A stretch of DNA of 64,000 nucleotides from CATQHQ01 sp965243805 (GTDB lineage Bacteria; Gemmatimonadota; Gemmatimonadetes; Longimicrobiales; Gaopeijiaceae), in contig OZ251577.1 of NCBI GenBank assembly GCA_965243805.1, positions 1,364,001-1,428,000 of the forward strand. The letters are read 5' to 3'. Positions 7,904-17,100 of this stretch are shown here, one piece after another. Numbering within the stretch: position 1 is the stretch's first letter; each line of letters begins with the position of its first letter. The notes beneath the pieces are model-generated. The model did no database searches and was not told the DNA's origin. It saw only the letters and a list, made by a program, of their open reading frames with translations. The translations under genes were made by a program, and so were the position numbers.

Positions 7904-8973
7904 GTCGCACTCCCGTCCTGTTGGTGCGATGGGGGCGCATCCCGCTTGACGCTGGCATTCGGCGTAGCTGCACGCATCTCCTCGGCGACAACCGCAGCGT
8001 CCTGCATCTTGTTCAGGTCCAGCTCGAAGTCGGGCGGCGGTCCCGGCTGAAGCTTGGCCTTGAGTTCCCGAACTTCCCGCGGCGATAGGTCGAATTCCGC
8101 CAATTCGTCGTTGGAGAGGGCGGCGTCGGCGCGTGCGGACAAGCCGTCCTCATCGGCCGAAACCATGCGCGAAAGGGCGTTGATCTCGCCTCGGGACATG
8201 CGGGCGCCCATGACTTGGTAGTCGAGCCACGCCTCGTAGCTCAGCGGAGCAACGCGCTTGACCATTCCCGCCATCACGCGACCGTACTCCTGTATCTCCC
8301 ACTGGGCATGAGGGTCTACTCGAAGGGTCAGGAAGTGGAGGAGGTTGTGGAGGTCGATCTTCCAGTACCACTGGGTGTAGGTCGATTGCGGTAGGTCGAT
8401 TCGCGCCAACTCTCGGGCTACATCCTTTTCGACGAGCCATGTGTAGTCGGCGGCGGCCTGTTGTCGGACGGCGTTCCAGCGCTCGCGGGACTCGCGATAG
8501 AGATCGGAGGGCGGAGCCAGCCCCGTGTCGAGCCCGGGCAACGCCGCCTGCGTCGCGCGTCCTTGCTTGTTGGCGGCGCTCTGCAGGGCAAAGTGCTCTT
8601 CCTGCGGCTTGTAGAAGAGAAGCGGCATGAGCGAGTAGCGTCCGCTGTACTCGTTCACCGAGGCGGTGCGGTGGCGAATCCACTGGCGGGCGACGAAGAT
8701 CGGCATTGCGCAGTGGAACTTGAGTTCGACCATCTCCGACGGGGTGGTATGGAGGTGTCGGCGGAGGTAGCGGATCAACCCGCGAGTGCGGGATACCTTG
8801 CGCGTGCCGTGACCGTAGCTGACCCGGGCGGCACTCTCCACGTCGCTGTCCGTGCCCATGTAGTCCACGAGTGCCACGAAGCCGTGGTCGAGAACGGGGA
8901 AGTAGCCCCCCAGGATCTCTTCCGCCGCAGGGACGGTGGGGCGGTGTGTGTGGTGAACGGGGGGCGAAGCCAT
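7900..8973 (-). CDS. thyX: FAD-dependent thymidylate synthase ThyX
   Basis: A 357-residue protein starting at ATG 8973 (MASPPVHHTHRPT). The ThyX motif RHRTASVNEYSGR lies at about residues 100-112, and the FAD-binding HTTPSEMVELKFH block precedes it. ThyX makes dTMP from dUMP using methylenetetrahydrofolate and NADPH through FAD, replacing ThyA. At 357 residues it is longer than the usual 220-310; the extra length is mainly a charged C-terminal tail after the core (SPREVRELKAKLQPG and beyond) of unknown role. The stop overlaps the HEPN gene start by four bases, so the two are very likely one transcript. Confidence 0.92.
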   Translation of the reverse strand: MASPPVHHTHRPTVPAAEEILGGYFPVLDHGFVALVDYMGTDSDVESAARVSYGHGTRKVSRTRGLIRYLRRHLHTTPSEMVELKFHCAMPIFVARQWIRHRTASVNEYSGRYSLMPLLFYKPQEEHFALQSAANKQGRATQAALPGLDTGLAPPSDLYRESRERWNAVRQQAAADYTWLVEKDVARELARIDLPQSTYTQWYWKIDLHNLLHFLTLRVDPHAQWEIQEYGRVMAGMVKRVAPLSYEAWLDYQVMGARMSRGEINALSRMVSADEDGLSARADAALSNDELAEFDLSPREVRELKAKLQPGPPPDFELDLNKMQDAAVVAEEMRAATPNASVKRDAPPSHQQDGSAT

Positions 8974-9272
8974 GGCTGTTCGGGCGGGCAAGCGGCGAGC
9001 GGGTAGACAAGCGGCAAAGCGGCGGGGATCGCACAAGGTACTCCGAATTCTACTCCCTCGCCCGCAACGGGCGAATGCGCGGAAGCAACAGGCGAACGCC
9101 CACAACTGGCCGCAAGGACGAGCAGGAGCCGAGGCGACTCGTCCAACGACGAACTGGCCGAACGCCCTCCGGCGTAGAATACTGATCGTTGGCGCATACG
9201 ATGCGCCGTCGGCCACACTGCCGACCCGATCCGGCTCGCCGCCAACCCCCTCCCAGCGAAAGCGACGCCCCT
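8974..9272. other. Divergent intergenic region, no gene seen
   Basis: About 300 bases between the divergent thyX and SnoaL-like lipoprotein genes. It contains short direct AAGCGGC repeats at about 8990-9025 and a GCAACGGGCGAA / GCAACAGGCGAA pair at about 9063-9095. Promoters for both genes probably lie here, but I cannot define -35/-10 boxes. Confidence 0.4.
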
Positions 9273-9845
9273 ATGACCACACGACCCACCCAAGCCTCTC
9301 GCCGCAACCGGCTCCCCCGGCTCCGCCTCGTCGGGTGGACCGGCGCGATCGCCACTTTCTTCGTCGCCGCTTGCACCGGCCCGGCAGGCGGTCCCGACAT
9401 GGCCGACATTCCGCCCGAACCGCAGCCCCACCCCGAGGAAGCAGCGGTGGTGGCCGTCGTCGAACAGCTCTTCGAGGCGATGCGGACCAACGACGGGGAG
9501 ATGGCCGCAGCCGTCTTCCACGCCGAGGCCCGCATGGGGCGCGCCACCGAGGAAGGGATCTCATTCGGCCCGGTGGACGGGTTCGTGCAGGCCGTGGGGC
9601 GCGCCAAGGAGCAGGTGTGGGACGAGCCGATCTGGGATTGGACGGTTCACGTGGACGGGCGGTTGGCCCAGATGTGGACCAAGTACGCCTTCTATCTGGA
9701 CGACCAGTTCAGCCACTGCGGCAGCGACGCTTTCGAGCTCTACAAGTCCGATGCCGGATGGCAGGTCACCCAGCTGGTCGACACCAGCCGCCAGGAGGAG
9801 TGCTGGTACCCGCCGGGGCGGGAGCCCGAGGAGACGAGCGGCTGA
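9273..9845 (+). CDS. SnoaL/NTF2-like lipoprotein
   Basis: A 190-residue protein starting at ATG 9273. A twin-Arg-like basic N-terminus, a hydrophobic segment and the lipobox FVAAC (residue ~34) indicate a lipoprotein. The mature part has the NTF2-like pattern: EEAAVVAVVEQLFEAMRTND, then AEARMG, then DGRLAQMWTKYAFYLD. This fold is used for small-molecule binding or isomerase/dehydratase reactions; no catalytic set can be assigned. The 3' end abuts the Ig-fused amidohydrolase-like gene with a possible four-base overlap. A second NTF2-like lipoprotein lies at 47887-48444. Confidence 0.75.
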   Translation: MTTRPTQASRRNRLPRLRLVGWTGAIATFFVAACTGPAGGPDMADIPPEPQPHPEEAAVVAVVEQLFEAMRTNDGEMAAAVFHAEARMGRATEEGISFGPVDGFVQAVGRAKEQVWDEPIWDWTVHVDGRLAQMWTKYAFYLDDQFSHCGSDAFELYKSDAGWQVTQLVDTSRQEECWYPPGREPEETSG

Positions 9846-11128
9846 ACACCGGGGTTCTCCGGGGATCGGCCCCCTCTCCGCCCCCAACTCCGGGAGGGTG
9901 GGCCGGCGTCGTCGCAACATCGCTCGCTCTGGCCGCCTGCGGCGGCGACGGCACCCCCACGGAGGCCGTCGTCGCCACGGTGACCGTGGAGCCCCGGGAA
10001 GCCCTGATCGTGGGCCGAGGCGCGGCGGCGTCCTTTACGGCCATTGCGCTGGACGCCAGCGGCAAGCGCGTCGGGGAGTCGCCCGTCTGGTCCGTCGCCG
10101 ATCCGGCTGTGGCCGCCGTCAGCGCCGGAGGCTCGGCCACCGGCATCGCCAATGGCACCACCACTGTGACCGCCTCCGTCGCCGGGGTGGCGGGCAGCGC
10201 GCTGCTGGAAGTCTTCGTCCCGGAAGAAGTCGCCCGGTACGAGCCTGGAAGGAGCTACTACGGCCGCCGCGAGTACGTGGAGTACATCCCCGGCGAGCTC
10301 CCCGTGATCTTGTCGGCGTCTCACGGCGGCGCGCTACTGCCCCGCGAGACCCCTGACCGCACCTGGGGCACTGTCCGAGCCGACCGCAACACGCTGGAAC
10401 TTGCCTTGGCCATGCGCGACGCCCTGGTCGAGCTGACTGGGTTCGCGCCGCATGTGGTCCTGTCGCACCTCCATAGGAGCAAGCTGGACCCCAACCGAGA
10501 GATTGAGGAGGCGGCCCAGGGCAACCCGTACGCCGAGCAAGCGTGGCGGGAGTTCCATGAGATGACCCGTGTCGCGCGCACCGCGGTCTGGGGAGCCTTC
10601 GGCGAGGGGCTCTACCTGGACGTACACGGCCACAGCCACGAGATCGCGCGGGTCGAGCTGGGCTACCTCCTCACCGCCGAGAAGCTGAACGAGCCCGACG
10701 CTTCCCTCAACAGCCTAGCGGTCGTGCGCTGCACCAGCATCCGGGAGCTGGGGCGCGATTCGCCCATTCCTTTTTCCCGTCTGCTGCGAGGCCCCGTGTC
10801 GTTCGGCGGCCTGCTCCAGGAGGAGGGCGTGCGTTCGGTGCCCAGCCCTGCCGATCCGTCGCCCGGCGGCGCCCCCTACTGGCGGGGCGGATACAACACC
10901 CGGCAGCACGGCTCCCAGGCCGACGGCGAACTGATCAGCGGCATCCAGCTGGAGCACCACTGGCCCGGCCTCCGCGACACGGAGGAGAACCGGCGCGACT
11001 ACGCCGCCAAAGCCGCTCGCGTGATCCGTCGCTTCATGCTGGAGCACTTCGGCTACCTGGAGCCCGGGAGCGGTCCGTCGCCCGGCGCGTCGCAAGCGAC
11101 CGCAGGTCAGACCGAGGCGTGCTCCTGA
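9842..11128 (+). CDS. N-formylglutamate amidohydrolase-like lipoprotein with Ig-like (BIG2) domain
   Basis: About 428 residues. A lipobox region SLALAACGGDG is followed by an Ig-like BIG2 domain (VTVEPREALIVGRGAA ... GIANGTTTVTASVAG) and then a domain with the N-formylglutamate amidohydrolase look: SASHGGALLPRE, the HLHRSKLDPNREI block, and the metal site LYLDVHGHSHE. The family hydrolyses N-acyl amino acids with a zinc ion; an envelope-anchored form would act on extracellular substrates. The start is unusual: there is no ATG/GTG/TTG near the lipobox in frame. CTG 9842, overlapping the upstream stop, is the best placed; an in-frame ATG at 9758 would give an 84-base overlap. The stop lies in a 20-bp tandem duplication. 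Confidence 0.75.
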   Translation: MNTGVLRGSAPSPPPTPGGWAGVVATSLALAACGGDGTPTEAVVATVTVEPREALIVGRGAAASFTAIALDASGKRVGESPVWSVADPAVAAVSAGGSATGIANGTTTVTASVAGVAGSALLEVFVPEEVARYEPGRSYYGRREYVEYIPGELPVILSASHGGALLPRETPDRTWGTVRADRNTLELALAMRDALVELTGFAPHVVLSHLHRSKLDPNREIEEAAQGNPYAEQAWREFHEMTRVARTAVWGAFGEGLYLDVHGHSHEIARVELGYLLTAEKLNEPDASLNSLAVVRCTSIRELGRDSPIPFSRLLRGPVSFGGLLQEEGVRSVPSPADPSPGGAPYWRGGYNTRQHGSQADGELISGIQLEHHWPGLRDTEENRRDYAAKAARVIRRFMLEHFGYLEPGSGPSPGASQATAGQTEACS

Positions 11129-11151
11129 AGGCCGAGGCGTGCCCCTGACCC
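11112..11151 (+). repeat. 20-bp tandem duplication spanning the amidohydrolase stop
   Basis: CCGAGGCGTGCTCCTGA begins at 11112 and recurs, with one change in this part, from 11132. The first copy holds the gene's TGA (11126-11128). Period 20. Confidence 0.85.
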
Positions 11152-11167
11152 GACGGAGCCTGTAAAG

Positions 11168-11209
11168 GCGTCAGCGTCGGTAGCGCGAGAGCGTCAGCGT
11201 CGGTAGCGC
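11168..11209 (-). repeat. 19-bp exact direct repeat spanning the outer-membrane protein stop
   Basis: Identical 19-mers at 11191-11209 and 11168-11186, period 23, separated by four bases. The upstream copy (on the minus strand) contains the stop codon of the outer-membrane protein gene; the second lies just downstream. Confidence 0.9.
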
Positions 11210-11820
11210 AGCCCGACCTGCAGCTGGTCTTCGCTACTGTTGCCGAAGAGGCCGCGCCAGCCCATCTGCACGACCCAACCCGGCTTTACCGTGTACGCGA
11301 GACCAGCGGTGGCGTGCACGCCCATGCCAAACGAAGACCACGACGAGTCCGGGCCACCCCATTCGTCGTCGGCAGCGTGCCCTTCGTACCGTACGCCGGC
11401 GCCTAGGAACGGCCGGAACGCCTTGCCCGCACGGAAGTCATAGTATGCCGTGGCCAGCAGCGACAGGGAGTTCACGCTTTGGTGGACGTGCGAGCAGGAT
11501 CGGTAGTCGGGCTCCCAACACGACGAAATCCCTCCGCCTGCCGTGAACGACGCTTCGATCTCGCCCCGGAGCGTGCTGTAGACGGCGTGCTTGCCGAAAG
11601 CCAGCGAGAGGTTGCCCCCGTTGTGAGTGCGCTGGAGCGAGCTGAACCCTCCGGCGAAGCGGAAGTAGTAGTCGGACTCGGTCGACTCGGGTACGGAGAC
11701 GACTTGGACGACGCCGTCGTCGGTGGACTGGCCGACGGACGGGAGGGGCGACGAGGCGATCAGCGCGACGCCGATGGCCAGCGCCACGCAGCGGGACAGG
11801 ACTGCTGCTTCCTGGGACAT
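11194..11820 (-). CDS. Outer-membrane beta-barrel protein
   Basis: A 208-residue protein with a Sec signal peptide (hydrophobic VALAIGVALIASSPLPSVG, cleavage near residue 30). The mature part alternates aromatic/hydrophobic and polar residues as in small eight-stranded barrels (SDYYFRFAGGFSSL, RPFLGAGVRYEG, WVVQMGWRGLFG, QLQVGLRYRR), ending in a barrel-like strand. It most resembles OmpW/OmpA-like small barrels, but no specific family can be named. Two cysteines (ISSCWEPDYRSCS) may form a loop disulfide. The gene is divergent from the vWA protein and convergent with the amidohydrolase-like lipoprotein. Confidence 0.7.
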   Translation of the reverse strand: MSQEAAVLSRCVALAIGVALIASSPLPSVGQSTDDGVVQVVSVPESTESDYYFRFAGGFSSLQRTHNGGNLSLAFGKHAVYSTLRGEIEASFTAGGGISSCWEPDYRSCSHVHQSVNSLSLLATAYYDFRAGKAFRPFLGAGVRYEGHAADDEWGGPDSSWSSFGMGVHATAGLAYTVKPGWVVQMGWRGLFGNSSEDQLQVGLRYRR

Positions 11821-12007
11821 GATGCAACTCCTCCTTGTTGTGGCCCGAGCAGACCAGCGTTGCCCCGGCCTTGAGCAGACCTACGAGTCACACTACACGG
11901 CAACCCCACAGAAGGTTCCAGGGTCCAATAGGCACGACGTGTGGATTCCGGCGGAGGCCGGGACTATCTTCAAGTCGTGCAGCGACCGCGAAAAGGGTCT
12001 CAATAAC

Positions 12008-13984
12008 ATGAACGCATCCAAGCTCCGCTCCTTGCGGACCGCCCTCCGATCTGCCCCTCGGTCCGGTCGCGAAAATCGCGCCGTCGTCGGCCTTGCTCTG
12101 GCCCTCGTGGCATCGACGGCACTCGCTCCCTCCCCCGCCCTCGCCTTCGCCCAGCCCCAGACAGGGACGATCATGGGTCAGACGGGGACGATCATGGGTC
12201 GCGTCGTGGCCGTGGTCGACGGGACACCCCTGGCCGGTGCCCGGGTCACCGTCGTGGGCATCGGGATCGGCCAGCGTGCGGGACCGTCGGGCCAGTTCCG
12301 CCTGACCGGCGTTCCAGCCGGGGAGCAGGTGGTGGAGGCGCAGGCGCCCGGGTTCGTCTCCCAGCAGCAGCCCGCGACGGTTGCAGCGGGCCAGACCGTG
12401 GTGGTGGAGTTCGCGCTACAGCCCGCGAACGCATTCCTGGACATGCAGGCATCGCCAATAGTCGAAGGGGCCGTCGTCGCCCAGATGCGGACGCTCTCCG
12501 GTCCCCGATTGGGCGACTTCAACACCGAGTCCTACGCTCACCTGGGCGAGAACGACTTCCAGAACGTGACCACGTCGCCCCTGTCCACCTTCTCCATCGA
12601 CGTGGACCGGGCCTCGTACGCCAACGTGCGCCGCTTCATCCACGCCGGCGAGCGCCCGCCGATCGACGCAGTGCGCATCGAAGAGATGATCAACTACTTC
12701 CCCTACGAGTGGGGACAAGTCGCGGGCGACGATCCGTTCTCGGTGCGGACGGAGGTGTGGCAGGCCCCCTGGAAACCCCAGCACCGACTCGTGCGGATCG
12801 GCCTGCACGCACGCTCGGTGGATGTGGAGCACCTTCCGCCGGCCAACTTGGTCTTCCTGCTGGACGTGTCGGGCTCGATGGCGTACCCCGACAAGCTGCC
12901 GCTACTTAAGAAGGCGTTCGCGCTGCTGGTGGAGCAGCTTCGACCGACCGACCGGGTGGCGATCGTCGTCTACGCCGGGGCCGCCGGGCTCGTCCTGCCC
13001 TCGACGCCGGGCAGCCAGCGGGCCGAAATACTGGCGGCGTTGGAGCAGCTGGAGGCGGGCGGCAGCACGGCGGGAGGCGCAGGGATTCGCTTGGCCTACG
13101 AGACAGCTCGCGAGCACTTCATCGACGGAGGCAACAACCGCGTCGTGCTGGCCACCGACGGCGACTTCAACGTGGGCGCCTCCAGCGACGCCGAGATGGT
13201 GCGGCTGATCGAAAAAGAGCGAGACGACGGCGTCTTCCTGACCGTGCTGGGCTTTGGCACCGGCAACCTGAAGGACTCCAAGATGGAGCAGATCGCCGAT
13301 CACGGAAACGGCAACTTCCACTATGTAGACAACCTTCTGGAAGCACGAAAGGTGCTGGTCGAGGAGATGGGCGGCACTCTTCTCACGCTGGCAAAGGACG
13401 TGAAGCTGCAAGTCGAGTTCAACCCCAAGCGGGCCGCCGGATACCGCCTGATCGGCTACGAGAATCGCCTACTGGACGACGAGGACTTCGCCGACGACAC
13501 CAAGGACGCCGGCGAGCTGGGTGCGGGCCACACGGTGACGGCGCTCTACGAGGTGGTGACGGCGGGGATGCCGGTCCCTCGGGGCGGCGAAGTCGATTCG
13601 CTACGCTACCAGTCGCGCCCTGCCGCGGAGGCCGAGTCCTCGAGCAACTTCGACGACGAAATCATGTACGTGAAGGTGCGCTACAAGGACCCTGACGGAA
13701 GCACGAGCAAGCTGCTGGAACACGCGGTGGCGAACGATCCGGGCTCCCCGTCTACGGACTTCCGCTTTGCGGCGGCGGTGGCGGGCTTCGGTATGCTGCT
13801 CCGCGAGTCTCCCCATATAGGCGATTGGGGGCTTGACGATGTGGTCGCCATGGCGGACGGCGGACGAGGCGACGACCCCCGGGGCTACCGAGGCGAGTTC
13901 GTCCGGCTCGTGGAGACGGTGCGCGACCTGTCGCTACTGGATCGGGAGCCGGAACAGACCAAGGCCCAGAGGTGGTGGCGGTAG
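12008..13984 (+). CDS. von Willebrand factor A domain protein (YfbK-like) with carboxypeptidase-regulatory domain
   Basis: A 658-residue secreted protein. The ATG at 12008 has an AAAAGGG upstream. After the signal peptide comes a carboxypeptidase-regulatory-like fold (VVAVVDGTPLAGARVTVVG ... EVQ-type end, about residues 58-140). Next is the YfbK-type N-terminal module (TESYAHLGENDF ... FSIDVDRASYANVRRFI), then a vWA domain with MIDAS motif DVSGSM near residue 286 and TDGDFNVG, and a C-terminal region of the DUF3520 type. vWA/MIDAS domains bind divalent cations and protein ligands. A 21-bp in-frame duplication (12158-12199) gives QTGTIMGQTGTIMG after the signal. It directly precedes the giant autotransporter pair and may act at the envelope with them. 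Confidence 0.85.
   Translation: MNASKLRSLRTALRSAPRSGRENRAVVGLALALVASTALAPSPALAFAQPQTGTIMGQTGTIMGRVVAVVDGTPLAGARVTVVGIGIGQRAGPSGQFRLTGVPAGEQVVEAQAPGFVSQQQPATVAAGQTVVVEFALQPANAFLDMQASPIVEGAVVAQMRTLSGPRLGDFNTESYAHLGENDFQNVTTSPLSTFSIDVDRASYANVRRFIHAGERPPIDAVRIEEMINYFPYEWGQVAGDDPFSVRTEVWQAPWKPQHRLVRIGLHARSVDVEHLPPANLVFLLDVSGSMAYPDKLPLLKKAFALLVEQLRPTDRVAIVVYAGAAGLVLPSTPGSQRAEILAALEQLEAGGSTAGGAGIRLAYETAREHFIDGGNNRVVLATDGDFNVGASSDAEMVRLIEKERDDGVFLTVLGFGTGNLKDSKMEQIADHGNGNFHYVDNLLEARKVLVEEMGGTLLTLAKDVKLQVEFNPKRAAGYRLIGYENRLLDDEDFADDTKDAGELGAGHTVTALYEVVTAGMPVPRGGEVDSLRYQSRPAAEAESSSNFDDEIMYVKVRYKDPDGSTSKLLEHAVANDPGSPSTDFRFAAAVAGFGMLLRESPHIGDWGLDDVVAMADGGRGDDPRGYRGEFVRLVETVRDLSLLDREPEQTKAQRWWR
12158..12199 (+). 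repeat. 21-bp in-frame tandem duplication in the vWA protein gene
   Basis: Two copies (12158-12178, 12179-12199) differing at one base, encoding QTGTIMG twice just after the signal peptide. Confidence 0.9.
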
Positions 13985-14059
13985 GGCGTTCTCCGACTCT
14001 GCTTGACTTGATCTGCAACTTCGACGACACTGGTCGTAAGTGAGTCGCAACTTGGCCAG

Positions 14060-14151
14060 GAACCAACGGACGGACAGATGACGATGGATTTCGCCCCATC
14101 CTCCTCCCCCTCGCCCCCCCCCCCCCTGTTTTCTTGGATTACCCTCCGGCC
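14060..14151 (+). promoter_or_regulatory. Leader of giant autotransporter 1 with poly-C tract
   Basis: This leader shares the block CGGACAGAT followed by ATGG and TTCGCCCC with the leader of the second giant gene, then a C-rich run, then TTTTCTT, then the ATG. The conserved arrangement around the homopolymer suggests that promoter spacing or the 5' leader is modulated by tract length. Core promoter boxes are not identified. Confidence 0.45.
14114..14126 (+). repeat. Poly-C tract, 13 C, 25 bases upstream of giant gene 1
   Basis: Uninterrupted run of 13 C, preceded by a degenerate C-rich stretch (CCATCCTCCTCCCCCTCG). Runs of this length are prone to slipped-strand length changes during replication. 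The ATG at 14152 follows 25 bases later. Confidence 0.9.
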
Positions 14152-17100
14152 ATGATGCTCGGTCGCGTGGCGGCTCGGGTCGTCGGAGTCGTCGGAGTCG
14201 TCGGAGTCGTCCTGGCGAGCCTCGGCGGGTTCGGCGGCGGCCTCGCGGCCCAGACCCCGACGGTGACCGGGCTGTCGGTGAACTCGCCGGCGCCAAGCTT
14301 GGACAAGGCAGGGACAACCAGGAGCGACGAGTTCTGGAACTCCGAGACGATCCGAGTCAAGGTGGCGTTCAGCGATTCGGTGGACGTGACGGGCACGCCG
14401 CACGTGGTGCTGGGGATCGGTTCGTGCACGGACTGTTTTGCGGAGTACGCTTCGGGCACGGGGACGGACACGCTGGTGTTCGCTTACGAGCTCAGACGCG
14501 GCGACACGGACTCCAACGGGATCAGCATTGCGACGGACGCGCTGAAGCTGAACAGCGGCACGATCAACGCGAGCAGTGGCGGCGCGGCGGCAAATTTGAA
14601 CTTGGGAACGCACGCGTTCACGGACGACGCAACCCGCAAGGTCAACACACTTGACGTGGGGCAAGGCAAGAATCTCGGCGTCACCAACATTCTTCAGAAC
14701 GACCCGGCGAGCGGCGACACCTACAAGCTCGGCGAGACGATCTGGATCACGTTGGTGTTCCCCGATAGAGTCTTTTTCCTCGCTGGGGCCAGCTTCAACA
14801 TCAATGTTCTGATAAAGATCGGCGACAAAGTCCGGCGGATGACGTACGACAGCGGAGGGGCCACGACTCAATGGGTTTTCCGTTACGCCGTGCAGGCGAA
14901 CGACCTGGACGCCGACGGGTACACCATCGAGGGGCATGCGCTGGTCGGTTCAAGAATCACTGCTTTTACGTCCCGCCACATGGGCCGCCAGGCGATCGTG
15001 AACGACGGGGATCGCAAGGTGGACGGCAGCCAGGGTCCGCCGGGGGTGACGAGCGTGACGTTGGGTGCGCCGGCAGGGGGCGACACGCACTTTGCGGGCG
15101 ACACGATACAGGCGACGGTGACGTTCAACAAGCCGGTGGCGGTGGACACGACGGGCGGCAAGCCGCAGCTGGGTTTGCGGATCGGATCGAACACGCGTCA
15201 GGCGCCGTACGTGTCGGGTACGGCCACGACGGACTTGGTGTTCCAGTACGTGGTCGTGGCCGCGGATTCGGACACGGACGGGCTCAGCGTGCCCAACACG
15301 GCGCTGGGTCTGAACGGCGGGACGATCACGGACACGGTCTCGGCGTCGCCGCCGAACGCGGTGCTGGCGTTGCGGGAAGCGGCGTTGGGCAACCAGATCG
15401 GCCACAAAGTGGACGGCTCGGCGGCGTTGGGCGTGGTGGGGTTGGCGCTGACGAGCAGTCCGGCGAGCGGGGACACGTACGGGTTGAGCGAGGCGATCGA
15501 AGCGAGGGTGACGTTCAACCGCTCGGTGGCGGTGACGGGCACGCCGCAGCTGGACTTGCTGCTGGGGACGGACACGGTGCAGGCGGACTACGCGGGCGGC
15601 ACGGGCACGTCGGCGTTGACGTTCCGGCACGTGGTGGCGTCGGGCGACGCGGACGCGGACGGGTTGAGCGTGGACACTCTGAAGCTGAACAGCGGCACGA
15701 TCAACGACGCTCGGTCCGGCGGCGCGGCGGCTGGCCTGGCGCTGGGCGCGCATGCGATCTCGGACGCTGGGGGCCACAAGGTGGACGGTTCGGTCGAGGT
15801 GGCGCCGAACGTGACGGGCGTGTCGTTCTCGAGCGCGCCGGCAACCGGGAGCACGTACGGGTTCGACGAGCGGATCGAGGTGGAGGTCATGTTCGACAAG
15901 CTGGTGGACGTGGACACGACGAGCGGCAGGCCGTCGCTGGCGCTCGGGATCGGGACGGCAACGCGGCAGGCGGACTACGCCTCGGGCACGGGCACGGAGA
16001 CGCTGACGTTCGGATACGACGTGGCGGCGATGGACGAGGACACGGACGGCGTGAGCGTGAATGCGCTGGCGCTGAACGGAGGGACGATCTCGATCTCGGG
16101 CGGGACGACGGCGGCGAACCTGGGGCTGGGCAGCCACGCGATCTCGAACGACGGGGACCACCTGGTGGACGCGGCAACGTACGTGACGGGGCTGACGCTG
16201 AACGATCCGGTGGTGGGCGACACCTACGAGCCGGGCGACACAATTGTGGCGACGGTGGAGTTCAACAGGGCGGTGGACGTGACCACGACGGGTGGCACGC
16301 CGCAACTGACGTTGATGATCGGCTCGACGAACTATCAAGCGGTGTACGACGGTGGCACGGGCACGACGTCGCTGGAGTTCGTCTTCGAGGTGCCGGCAAG
16401 CGTTGCGGACCCGGACGGGATCAGCATCGGCGCGAGCGCGCTGGGGCTGAACGGCGGGACGATCAAGGTGGCCAACGGCACGGCGGACGCGGTGCTGAGC
16501 TTGGCGGGCCACGCGATCAGCAACAGCGGGGGCCACAAAGTGGTGGGTACGATCGTGGCGGCGGCGGTGAGCGGCGTGTCGATATCGAGCACTCCACCGG
16601 CGGCGAGCACATACGGGCGCGACGAGGCGATCGAGGTTCAGGTGACGTTCAACCGTCCGGTGGACGTGGTGACGACGGGCGGCACGCCGCAGCTGGCGCT
16701 GGATGTCGGCGCGAACTCGCGGCAGGCGCCGTATGCGAGCGGGACGGGGACGAAGGTCTTGACGTTCAGCTACACAGTGGTGGCTACGGATTCGGACCCG
16801 AACGGGATCGGCGTGTGGTCGGGCGGGCTGACCTTGAACAGCGGCGCGATCAACGACGGACGCAGTTCGTCGCTGGCGGCGGCACTGGGGCTGGGCACGC
16901 ACGCGATCACGAACGACGGCGACCACAAGGTGGACGGCACGATCGCGGCGGCGTCGGTGACCGGGCTGGCGATCACGAGCACGCCAGCGAGCGGAGACAC
17001 GTACGGGTTGGGCGAGCGGATCGCGTTAGAGGTAACGTTCGACCGCCCGGTGGCGGTGACGGGCACGCCGCGACTGGAGATCCAGATGGGCGTGTCGCGG

